From positions 310,001 to 374,000 of the forward strand of contig JAEWHE010000014.1 of assembly GCA_023387965.1 (NCBI GenBank): a DNA stretch of 64,000 nt, given 5' to 3'. This document shows, in pieces, positions 41,875-50,800 of the stretch. Position 1 is the stretch's first letter; the number at the start of each line of letters is the position of its first letter. Made by a program: the position numbers and the translations under genes. This DNA comes from Bacteroidota bacterium (GTDB lineage: Bacteria; Bacteroidota; Bacteroidia; Flavobacteriales; Flavobacteriaceae). The notes beneath the pieces are model-generated. The model saw only the letters and a list, made by a program, of their open reading frames with translations. It did not search any database and was not told where the DNA came from.

Positions 41875-43854
41875 ATGATGAATTTCGACCGCCAAAACTT
41901 AAGTAACGACCAACTTTTAGATTTATACAAAAGAATTTTAAAGCCCAGATTGATTGAAGAAAAAATGCTTATTCTAATCCGTCAAGGGAAAGTTTCAAAA
42001 TGGTTTTCTGGAATAGGGCAGGAAGCAATTGCATGTGGAGTTACAGCAGTTTTAGATCAAGATGAATATATTTTGCCAATGCACAGAAACTTGGGCGTTT
42101 TTACAGGAAGAAATATTCCGTTACATCGACTTTTTTCACAATGGCAAGGCAAAAAGAACGGTTTTACAAAAGGTAGAGACCGCTCATTTCACTTTGGAAC
42201 CCAAGAATATAAAATCATAGGAATGATTTCGCATCTTGGACCGCAATTAGGAATTGCCGATGGAATTGCCGTAGCCAATAAAATGCAAAAAAACGGAAAA
42301 ATTACCGCTGTTTTCACAGGAGAAGGAGCAACATCCGAAGGAGATTTTCACGAAGCTTTAAACATTGCTTCGGTTTGGGATTTACCTGTGATGTTCATTA
42401 TTGAGAATAATGGCTACGGACTTTCAACGCCGACAAATGAACAATACCGTTGCGAAAATCTTGCCGACAAAGGAATTGGTTACGGAATGGAATCGCATAT
42501 CATCGACGGAAATAATATTTTGGAAGTTTTCAATAAATTATCCGATTTAAAACAGTCGATGATAGAAAATCCTCGTCCGGTTTTGTTGGAATTTAAAACC
42601 TTTAGAATGCGTGGTCACGAAGAGGCGAGTGGTACCAAATATGTTCCGCAAGAGTTGATGGACATGTGGGCTGTGAAAGATCCGGTGGAAAATTATAAGA
42701 ATTTTTTATTGGCCGAAAATGTATTAAACGAAGAAACTGACCATCAGATAAAATCGGAAATCAAAAAAGAAATAGACGAAAATTGGGCAATGGTGCAAAC
42801 CGAACCAGATATTGTTGCCACATTTGAAGAAGAGCTAAACGACGTTTACAAACCCTACAATTTTGAAGATTTTCAACCCTCAACCGAAACCCAAAACATC
42901 AGATTGATTGACGCTGTTTCCCAAAGTTTGAGTCAATCAATGGAACGCCACGAAAATCTGGTCATCATGGGTCAAGACATTGCAGAATATGGTGGTGCGT
43001 TTAAAATAACTGATGGTTTTGTAGCAAAATTCGGTAAAGAACGTGTCTTGAACACCCCAATTTGCGAAAGTGCCGTGGTTTCTGCCGCAATGGGACTTTC
43101 TATTAACAATCACAAAGCCGTTGTCGAAATGCAATTTGCCGATTTCGTCTCTACAGGTTTCAATCCCATCGTAAATCTTTTGGCAAAATCACACTACCGT
43201 TGGTTAGAAAAAGCCGACGTTGTAGTCAGAATGCCTTGTGGTGGCGGAACTCAAGCAGGTCCGTTTCACTCGCAAACTAACGAAGCCTGGTTCACCAAAA
43301 CACCAGGTTTGAAAGTAGTTTATCCGGCGTTTCCTTATGATGCAAAAGGCCTTTTGAACACCGCAATCAACGACCCGAATCCGGTATTATTTTTCGAGCA
43401 CAAACAGCTCTACCGAAGCGTTTACCAAGAGGTTCCCGAAAATTATTACACCATTCCGTTTGGACAAGCCGCCAAAATCACGGAAGGGAAGAATGTCACC
43501 ATCATTGCTTTTGGAGCGTCCGTTCATTGGGCTTTGGAAGTGCTTAATAACAACCCGGAAATTTCCGCCGATTTGATCGATTTGCGAACTTTGCAACCAT
43601 TGGATACCGAAACTATTTTTAATTCTGTGAAAAAAACTTCTCGTTGCATCATCGTTCAAGAAGACACGATGTTTGGCGGAATTGCCAGCGATATTTCGGC
43701 GATGATCATGGAAAACTGTTTCGAATATCTCGATGCTCCCGTAAAACGCGTGGCCAGTTTAGACTCCGCCATTCCGTTTACCAAAGCGTTAGAAGATCAG
43801 TTTTTAGCCAAAGGAAGATTAGAAAATTCGCTGAAAGAATTATTGGCGTATTAA
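41875..43854 (+). CDS. Fused alpha/beta E1 of branched-chain 2-oxoacid dehydrogenase
   Basis: A 659-residue thiamine diphosphate enzyme in which the alpha and beta subunits of the E1 component are joined in one chain, as usual in flavobacteria. Alpha half (about 1-335): SGIGQEAIACGVTAVL, RDRSFHFG, and ThDP motif TGEGATSEGDFHEALN...ENNGYG. Beta half (about 345-659): NLVIMGQDIAEYGGAF, NTPICESAVVSAAMG, MPCGGGTQAGPFHSQ and IDLRTLQPLDTETI. It decarboxylates the 2-oxo acids from valine, leucine and isoleucine, feeding branched-chain fatty acids. E2 and E3 are not in the window. Confidence 0.94.
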   Translation: MMNFDRQNLSNDQLLDLYKRILKPRLIEEKMLILIRQGKVSKWFSGIGQEAIACGVTAVLDQDEYILPMHRNLGVFTGRNIPLHRLFSQWQGKKNGFTKGRDRSFHFGTQEYKIIGMISHLGPQLGIADGIAVANKMQKNGKITAVFTGEGATSEGDFHEALNIASVWDLPVMFIIENNGYGLSTPTNEQYRCENLADKGIGYGMESHIIDGNNILEVFNKLSDLKQSMIENPRPVLLEFKTFRMRGHEEASGTKYVPQELMDMWAVKDPVENYKNFLLAENVLNEETDHQIKSEIKKEIDENWAMVQTEPDIVATFEEELNDVYKPYNFEDFQPSTETQNIRLIDAVSQSLSQSMERHENLVIMGQDIAEYGGAFKITDGFVAKFGKERVLNTPICESAVVSAAMGLSINNHKAVVEMQFADFVSTGFNPIVNLLAKSHYRWLEKADVVVRMPCGGGTQAGPFHSQTNEAWFTKTPGLKVVYPAFPYDAKGLLNTAINDPNPVLFFEHKQLYRSVYQEVPENYYTIPFGQAAKITEGKNVTIIAFGASVHWALEVLNNNPEISADLIDLRTLQPLDTETIFNSVKKTSRCIIVQEDTMFGGIASDISAMIMENCFEYLDAPVKRVASLDSAIPFTKALEDQFLAKGRLENSLKELLAY

Positions 43855-43860
43855 TTTTTT

Positions 43861-44024
43861 AGGAGCAATTTCCCGCTTTTTCGCTTCAACTCCTCAACAA
43901 AAAGCAGTGTTTTTAATTTTATAGAAAGAGCTTCTCCCGAAGCGTCGGGAGTCGCTTTTCTCTAAAATAAAACACTGGCTTTTTTGTTTCCGGGGTTTCC
44001 GCTTCAATCGGGGCTATTGGAGGA
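43861..44024 (-). repeat. Mosaic palindromic repeat, copy C
   Basis: Same orientation as copy B. Arms CGCTTCAAC and GGGGTTTCCGCTTCAATC then GGGGCTA enclose a long imperfect stem from 43896 to 43988 (AACAAAAAGC with GCTTTTTTGTT, AGTGTTTT with AAAACACT, tip CTCCCGA/TCGGGAG). The core differs completely from copies A and B. It lies in the 404-base gene-free gap, together with copy D. Confidence 0.7.
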
Positions 44025-44114
44025 AGTGAGAAGTAAGGAGTTATTAGTTAGGAGACGATTGTTTATAAGTTTTGGGTTTACCAGAAAATTCCAAAAACAA
44101 AACCAAGTTTTTCC

Positions 44115-44252
44115 CATAGCCCTGATGCCGGTCCCGAAGCTTCGGGAGTGGAGCTAGTGTGGCTTTATTTAAAAAAGCCACACAGCGACTTCCGGCAGCA
44201 GGAACATGGATGATTAATTTGCCTGTCCCGACGCTTCGGGATCGCTCCTGAA
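44115..44252 (+). repeat. Mosaic palindromic repeat, copy D
   Basis: Same orientation as copy A: ATAGCCCTGAT, an inserted palindrome CCCGAAGCTTCGGG, stem GTGTGGCTTT/AAAGCCACAC, then GCAGGAAC...GATTAA and the trailing TGCCTGTCCCGACGCTTCGGG block also seen in A. Confidence 0.7.
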
Positions 44253-44258
44253 AAAAAT

Positions 44259-45059
44259 TTAAAATCTATTATCGCCATCGAGCAAATTGCCCAAACCGCC
44301 AAGCAAACTGCCTTCACCACGTTGTTGACCACCGCCTTGAGGTGCCGAAGCATAAATTCTGCCAGCCAAACGACTAAACGGCAACGACTGGATGTAAACA
44401 ATTCCTGGTCCAGTCAAGGTGGCGTAAAAAAGTCCTTCGCCTCCGAAAATGGTGTTTTTGATGCCGCCAACAAATTCTATGTCGTAATCTACATCTTTGG
44501 TAAAACCTACGATACATCCCGTATCTACCTTTAATTTTTCGCCTGAAGCCAATTCTTTCCGTGCCAAAGTTCCGCCCGCGTGAATAAAAGCCATTCCATC
44601 GCCTTCGAGTTTTTGCATGATAAATCCTTCGCCACCAAAAAGTCCACGACCTAATTTTCGGGAAAATTCAATGCCTACGGTAACGCCTTTTGCGGCACAA
44701 AGGAAAGCATCTTTTTGGCAAATAAATCTTCCGCCGTATTCTTGTAAGTCTATGGCTACAATTTTTCCGGGATATGGCGATGCGAAACTTACTTTTCTTT
44801 TGCCATTAAATTCATTTAGGAAAACCGTCATGAAAAGACTTTCGCCGGTAAGTAGTCTTTTTCCTGCAGAAAAAAGTTTTCCCATCATGCCTTGCGTTTG
44901 GTTAGAACCATCGCCAAAAATGGTATTCATGCTAATGCCGTTGTCCATCATCATGAAACTTCCAGCTTCGGCAACAACGGCTTCTTGAGGATCGAGCTCA
45001 ATTTCTACGTATTGCATTTCTTCTCCATAAATATGGAAATCAATTTCGTGTGCGTTCAT
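44259..45059 (-). CDS. TIGR00266/AIM24 family protein
   Basis: A 266-residue beta-rich protein of the TIGR00266 (AIM24) family: IYGEEMQYVEIELDPQEAVV, EAGSFMMMDNGISM, FFGGEGFIMQKLEGDGMAF-type repeats (LFGGEGFIMQKL, IFGGEGLFYATL) and a final VYIQSLPFSRLAGRIY. The fold is a double beta prism-like repeat; the biochemical role is unknown. The last 20 residues are Gly/Gln-rich. Confidence 0.9.
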   Translation of the reverse strand: MNAHEIDFHIYGEEMQYVEIELDPQEAVVAEAGSFMMMDNGISMNTIFGDGSNQTQGMMGKLFSAGKRLLTGESLFMTVFLNEFNGKRKVSFASPYPGKIVAIDLQEYGGRFICQKDAFLCAAKGVTVGIEFSRKLGRGLFGGEGFIMQKLEGDGMAFIHAGGTLARKELASGEKLKVDTGCIVGFTKDVDYDIEFVGGIKNTIFGGEGLFYATLTGPGIVYIQSLPFSRLAGRIYASAPQGGGQQRGEGSLLGGLGNLLDGDNRF

Positions 45060-45092
45060 AAAATTTGTGTTTTTTGATTGATTTTTGTTGTA

Positions 45093-45464
45093 CTAAAATA
45101 CAATAATTGAAGTGGCAATCAAAATCCATTTTGAACCGGTAAATTTCCAAGTTCGGGTGAGGCGATAGGAAGCGTGAAAATTGATGCCAAAATATTCTCC
45201 GGTTCGAACTTCGACAGTATTGACGATGGCAACATTGTTAAAAAAGGAAATTTTGCGCTCTTTTACGTCGATGTTTTTTATTCTTAATATGTCGGGGTTG
45301 TTGATTTTTAAATTGTGAAATCCTTCGGTAACTTCTCCAATTTCATTGATGTAAATAATATTTGGATGAAGTAAGGCACTAAGATTTTTGAGGTTGAAAC
45401 TGATCATGGCTTCGAACAGTTTCTCCTCGGTTGCTATTAATATTTCTAGGTGTGTTTTAGACAT
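45093..45464 (-). CDS. NTF2-like (DUF4440) domain protein
   Basis: A 123-residue alpha+beta cone protein of the SnoaL/NTF2-like superfamily. EEKLFEAMISFNLKNLSALL, LHPNIIYINEIGEVTEG and HASYRLTRTWKFTGSKWILI fit DUF4440. It could bind a small ligand or act as an enzyme; no catalytic residues can be assigned. Confidence 0.85.
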   Translation of the reverse strand: MSKTHLEILIATEEKLFEAMISFNLKNLSALLHPNIIYINEIGEVTEGFHNLKINNPDILRIKNIDVKERKISFFNNVAIVNTVEVRTGEYFGINFHASYRLTRTWKFTGSKWILIATSIIVF

Positions 45465-45559
45465 CTCAACAGCATTTTGTATAATAAAAATAATAAAATT
45501 CCTACAAAATGAAAAAATTTTGGATTAAACTTATTTGATTTTTATTACAATTTATTGAT

Positions 45560-47878
45560 TTAGAACGGATAACCTATGGCTAGGTTAAACACTAAATTCT
45601 CTTTTCGCCATGTGCTACTTCCGAAATTAATTTGGTCGAAAACCCATCGATCGCCTTCTGGTAAATATGGTTTTCTGATAGGGAATGCGAGGTCTAAACG
45701 CAAGATTAAAAACGATAAATCTAATCTTAAACCAGCTCCAGTTCCAACAGCTAATTCGTCTAAAAATTTACTAGAAAATTCAGCACCTTCACGTCTGTCG
45801 TCTTTGTTCATCAACCAAATATTTCCTGCGTCAACAAAAATGGCTCCGTGAACCACGCTAAATAATTTGGCTCTATATTCGGTGTTTAATTCTAATTTAA
45901 TATCTCCTGATTGATCCGGAAGGAAGGAATCTTCGGCAACTTCTTTTCTAAAAGTTCCGGGACCAATTGACCTTGCCCTGAAAGCACGAATACTATTGGT
46001 ACCACCAATAAAAAATTGCTTGATGAACGGCAACTGATCAGAATTTCCGTAAGGAACGCCAACTCCCGCAATCACACGACTTGCCAATTGAGAATTTCTT
46101 CCCAATCGCAAATAATGGCGAAATTCATGTTCCATTTTGGCAAACTGACTGAACGGAACTCCTAAAACTTTTTTGGGATCGTCGGGATTTCCACCCGCGA
46201 TTAATCCGGTAACCGTAGCCGAAAGATCTAAACTTCCTTTGTAGTAAAAGGTGTTTTTTCGGCGACGTTCCATAGTATTGGTATAAGTGTAACTGTAATT
46301 TGGTCCGAAAATTAATTGGTCTTCAATTACCCTTGCCAAAGCCGGATTTTCGGGATCTTCGGCAGTTCCATTTCCAATAATTTGCTGGTTATATTCATCA
46401 GTAACATGACCTGATCTTACGAAGGTAATTTCGGTTACATTTAACTGATGTTCTTTTCGCACGTTTTCTTTCCAGAGATAGCCAAATGAACCTTTGAAAG
46501 TGTTTAAGGTATATAAACGCTGGCGTTGCTGGTGTTCAAACCCAAGCATGGCTCGAGTTCTTGGAACAAATTCGCTGGAAGATTTTAAGTTAAACGGACT
46601 GATGAATCGTGGCCAAACCAAACTAGCTTCCCCTCCAAAACGATATACATTATAACCTCTATTTTGCCCTGAAACCTGGACTTCCATTCCGCCAAATCCG
46701 GTTAAAGTCAATAATTCTGCACCTTTAAAAGTGTTTCGGTTGCTCCAATTGACGTTTAATTCCGTACCTGTATAGTTGGCAGAATTTGTTTTTGCCAAAA
46801 CTTCAACCCTTATGGATTTTTTTGGTAAAGGCGTCAAATAATAAAATGCATCCAAGCTATTAGAGGTCGAATCGGCGACTTCAAATTCATTTTTTACAAA
46901 TTTAAAAGTACCTAAATTTATCAATCGGTTTAAGGACAAATTATGATCGGTTCTGTTGTAAACATCGCCTTTGTTGAAAGCCAAAGATTCATCGAAAATT
47001 CTTGGCTTAAATGTTCGAATGGTATCAATGATGGTTAAATCCTTATATTCTTCTACATAAGCATTTGGCGAACGCAAACTGTCGTCAGCATTTAGGGAAT
47101 AATTAGGAAAAACCGTGATGTCGTTTATGGTGTAAATTTGTTTGGCACGATTAGGCGTTTCTTCTTTAACTTTTACAATTAAATCGACTTCTTTATTTCC
47201 AACGGTAGAATCCACTTGAACCAACAAATAATCCGGACTGAAGAAAAAATATCCTTTTTCTTTCAATCTTCCGTCGATGCGTTCGCGTTCGGCTTTAATT
47301 CTGTCCAAATCATAAGGACGGCCTTCACGAAGGCGACTTCTTCGGGTTACTTCGGCAATATCTTTGCTTAATTGCGAAGAATCTTGCGGGAAAGTGACGC
47401 TTTTTATTTTGTAACGATGTCCTGGTTTTACAATATATTCTGCGGTAACTTTTCGGTTTCTGCTATGTCCGGTTGAATCTGATTCGGTTGCTGTTTTGAA
47501 AAAGCCTTTGTTTTCGGCATAATTTTGAAGAATACTTTCGTTGTATTCCATATCAACTTGGCTGAATAAAACAGGTGGTTCTCCCACTTTATTTCGCAAC
47601 CAATATCTAAAACCTTTGTCTTTCTTAGGTTCACCGGCAATGTTGTAGAAGTATAACTTTGGGCGAAGACCCAAAAATGAACTGTTAGGTTTAGGACGCA
47701 AAAGCGGTTCGAGCTCTTTTTCTAAATTTTTCCGTTCTGATTTTGAAAGTAAAGTATCTTCCACAGTAACTTCGCCACCAATGTACAATGCATCACCTTC
47801 CGGAAGGTATTTCAAGTTGCTGCAGCTCCATAAAAGTAGGGCTGAAACGGCAAGACTATATTTAAAACTCTTATTCAT
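45560..47878 (-). CDS. BamA/TamA family outer-membrane barrel protein (lipoprotein-type)
   Basis: A 772-residue outer-membrane protein of the Omp85 superfamily. The lipobox WSC (C19) is a feature of many Bacteroidota TamA-like proteins. POTRA-like domains occupy about 35-330 (YKIKSVTFPQDSSQL, INDITVFPNYSLN) and the 16-stranded barrel follows, with IKQFFIGGTNSIRAFRARSIGPG as the conserved loop 6 region (RxRG-like) and a C-terminal aromatic strand LVFNLAIGYPF. The start at 47878 gives MNKSFKYSLAV and an eight-base overlap with tamB. It is the probable partner of TamB in outer-membrane protein or lipid transport. Confidence 0.92.
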   Translation of the reverse strand: MNKSFKYSLAVSALLLWSCSNLKYLPEGDALYIGGEVTVEDTLLSKSERKNLEKELEPLLRPKPNSSFLGLRPKLYFYNIAGEPKKDKGFRYWLRNKVGEPPVLFSQVDMEYNESILQNYAENKGFFKTATESDSTGHSRNRKVTAEYIVKPGHRYKIKSVTFPQDSSQLSKDIAEVTRRSRLREGRPYDLDRIKAERERIDGRLKEKGYFFFSPDYLLVQVDSTVGNKEVDLIVKVKEETPNRAKQIYTINDITVFPNYSLNADDSLRSPNAYVEEYKDLTIIDTIRTFKPRIFDESLAFNKGDVYNRTDHNLSLNRLINLGTFKFVKNEFEVADSTSNSLDAFYYLTPLPKKSIRVEVLAKTNSANYTGTELNVNWSNRNTFKGAELLTLTGFGGMEVQVSGQNRGYNVYRFGGEASLVWPRFISPFNLKSSSEFVPRTRAMLGFEHQQRQRLYTLNTFKGSFGYLWKENVRKEHQLNVTEITFVRSGHVTDEYNQQIIGNGTAEDPENPALARVIEDQLIFGPNYSYTYTNTMERRRKNTFYYKGSLDLSATVTGLIAGGNPDDPKKVLGVPFSQFAKMEHEFRHYLRLGRNSQLASRVIAGVGVPYGNSDQLPFIKQFFIGGTNSIRAFRARSIGPGTFRKEVAEDSFLPDQSGDIKLELNTEYRAKLFSVVHGAIFVDAGNIWLMNKDDRREGAEFSSKFLDELAVGTGAGLRLDLSFLILRLDLAFPIRKPYLPEGDRWVFDQINFGSSTWRKENLVFNLAIGYPF

Positions 47879-50800
47879 CGTCGGATTTTTTTTCTGCATT
47901 TTTATTGGTTTGTTCTTCTAATTCTTGGTTAGATTTGGCTTGGTCGGCTTTTTCTTTTTCGCGTTGGCGTTGTCTTTTCTCACGATTTAAACGCGACATT
48001 TCTTTTTCTTCAGCAGTTCTATGGAATAATTCTCGGAATTTATTGTAATCCATAGTGATGATAAACCCAACTCCGGTTTCGATCACTTGGCCTTGTAAAG
48101 CCACTTGATATTGGTTTTTTCGGTAAGCTCGAACCATGTAACGACCGTCTTTGGTCAACTGATAATCCACAGAAACATCTCCGGCAATATTGGTAGTTTC
48201 CTCATTAGATTGTTGCGGACCTTCGAGACCAAAACTACTTCCAACGGTAACTTTTAGTCTGTCGTTCAATAATCTTTTGGATAAACCAACATTCAAATCA
48301 GTTCTATCTTCTCGCGAACCAGTTGTGTAATCTTCGCGCGATTGCAAATCAAAATCAAGCTCCACACCTTGAACTAAATCTGACGCCAAATTATTCAATT
48401 GTTGCGAGAGAATTTTACTCACACTTTGACGCGCAATTGCTCCAGCATTAGTTCCTCCGGCTTCGCTGGCAAAAGGATTTTCGCCAATAAATCTTCCTAA
48501 TAATAATAAGGCAAAAACTTGTTTGTTCAATTCACCAGGTTCTTGACGAATTTGAGCTAACTTGGTTTTAGTCAGATTCGTAACTTCAGTTGAAACGGTA
48601 TTGTTTCCTTCCGGCAAAACGATGTCAAAAGAAATTTCCGGCTGTAACAATTCGCCATTCATTTTTAATAAAGTTTCAAAAGGAATTCTTTGTTTAAAAG
48701 TATTTCGGTTGCTCACAATTTGGTTGTCAACTAAATCAATTGGAGCGGTTTCAATTTCGTAAACAGCGGTAATATTTACGTCTGCCGCCATTGGTTCGCC
48801 TTTCCAAAGAATATAACTTCCTTTTTGGATTTCGAATCTTCTTTTGATAAAATTAAACGACATTTCGTAAGCTCCTTCTTCAAATTCATACCTTCCGGTT
48901 AAGGTCGTTTTTCCAGATTCGTCAATACCTCCGGTAAGTTGTGCTTCGCCTTTTAAATTTAAATAATCACCATTACCTTTATCGATAATCAACGTTAATT
49001 CTGCTTCGCGAACGATTTCAATATTCACCGAAACATCCATTCCTCTAAAATCTGATTGGGATAAAGAATCAGCGACCACAAAACGTTCGTCAATCGTCAT
49101 TTGGTCTTGATCAATAAATTCAACAATGCCTTCACGATCGGCAATTGACGGATCTGATTGTGGCAAGACAACGGTCAAATCAGTATCTTCATTGATTTTT
49201 AATTTTCCGTCGATAATCGGTTTGCTCAAATCACCTCGAACATTCAAATCGGTATCAATGAACAAATCGCCATAATATAAATCGTTGTCCTTTGCAGTGG
49301 AACTTACTGCTTTAAAATTGTCGGCTTTTACGGTCAAGCCAAAACCAAAATCTGTGTAATTTGTAGTCGAAACTTTCCCGTCAACTACCAACAAATTGTC
49401 ATCTACGTCCGAAACAGAAAATTTATTCAAATTAATTCCAGTATTGGTAAACGAAATTCTGTCATTCATACCGTCAAAATAGGAGGCAAGTTGCTTCACT
49501 CTAAAACCTATTTCGTTAAATTTTATTTCACCAATCACACTCGGTTGCGAAACACTTCCTGTAATATTCATGTCTCCCGAAAGAAATCCTGTACTTTCAG
49601 TAATATTTCCCATGGTAAAACCTTGAATACTTTTCATATACAATCTGTCGATATTCAGGTTCATGTTTAAAGCACTATTGTCAGTTCTGTAAGTTCCGGT
49701 AAGATTCACCTGATTCCCTTCGCCACCGGTAATTGCGACATCAGCGTTCAAAGTATTGGCGATATTATTGTCCACTTTTACAGCAATATTTCCAACGGTA
49801 TCTTGTTTGAAAGTAAATTCGTCAATATTTAAATCTGCTGTGAAAGTCATGGTTTTAGTAATGTCTTTTAGCAAAACATTTCCGTTAATTCGTCCTCCGG
49901 CAAGCAAAGTATCTTTGGCAACGGCACTTGTAATAGTGGCAATTTCAAAATCTTTTAAAGTTACATCCACCGGAGAATTGGCGGTTTCGGATTGTGATTG
50001 AATGGCAATCGAACTATTGTCGTTACGCAATTCAAAATTATTAGCGTAAATTCCGGTTGAACCGAAACGAACCACATTTTCGCGATCAATATCCCAAGGT
50101 TCGTAATTTAAAACCAAGCCATCCGGTTCCAAAGAAATTTGCGTAGTATTATCTTCAGCCTTTAAATTTCCGGCTAATAAATATTGGTCTTCATCTTTGG
50201 TGTCTCTAATTAATAAGGTGTAATTTACCCGATTTTCCCTTACATCACCCGAAATACTTGTGTAAGGCAAATGAATTTGACCACTGTTAATATCGTCAAT
50301 CACCAAACTATAAATCAACGCATCTTCGTAAGTTTCCACGTCAATTTCTCCATTTGTAATTGTATTGGAACCATAAATTACTTTCGGAATTTTTCCGTTA
50401 ACGGTGATTGAATCGCCTTCGCTGTTATAATTTGCGGTTAAAGTAATTGGCGAAAAGCTATTCAAACTCGGAACTAATTTGTACAAAATAGGATCATCTT
50501 TCACTACTAATTCTAAATCAAATTGTTGCGGAAGCGATGACTTTTTTTCAGAAGTGGGATTTGTATTGTAATATTTTGCAATGGAATTTGTCAAAGCCGT
50601 TCCAATCTGATCGTATTGGTAATTTCCTTTGATAAATGCATTTAAAAACTGCGATTGTAAACGGATGCTATCGCCTTCGGCTGAAGAAAAAGCGTCAATT
50701 TTTATAGAATCTAAGGCATAAGTTTCTTTCGCATCAGCAATTAAAAAATTGTATATTCTGATTTTTCCGTTAAGATTTTCCGGGCTCGAATCTGCAATGT

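Noticed and set aside
45190..45215. GGTTCGAA-type sequence resembling a tRNA T-arm
   Set aside because: It lies inside the NTF2-like coding region and no acceptor or anticodon stem can be built around it. No tRNA found anywhere in the window.
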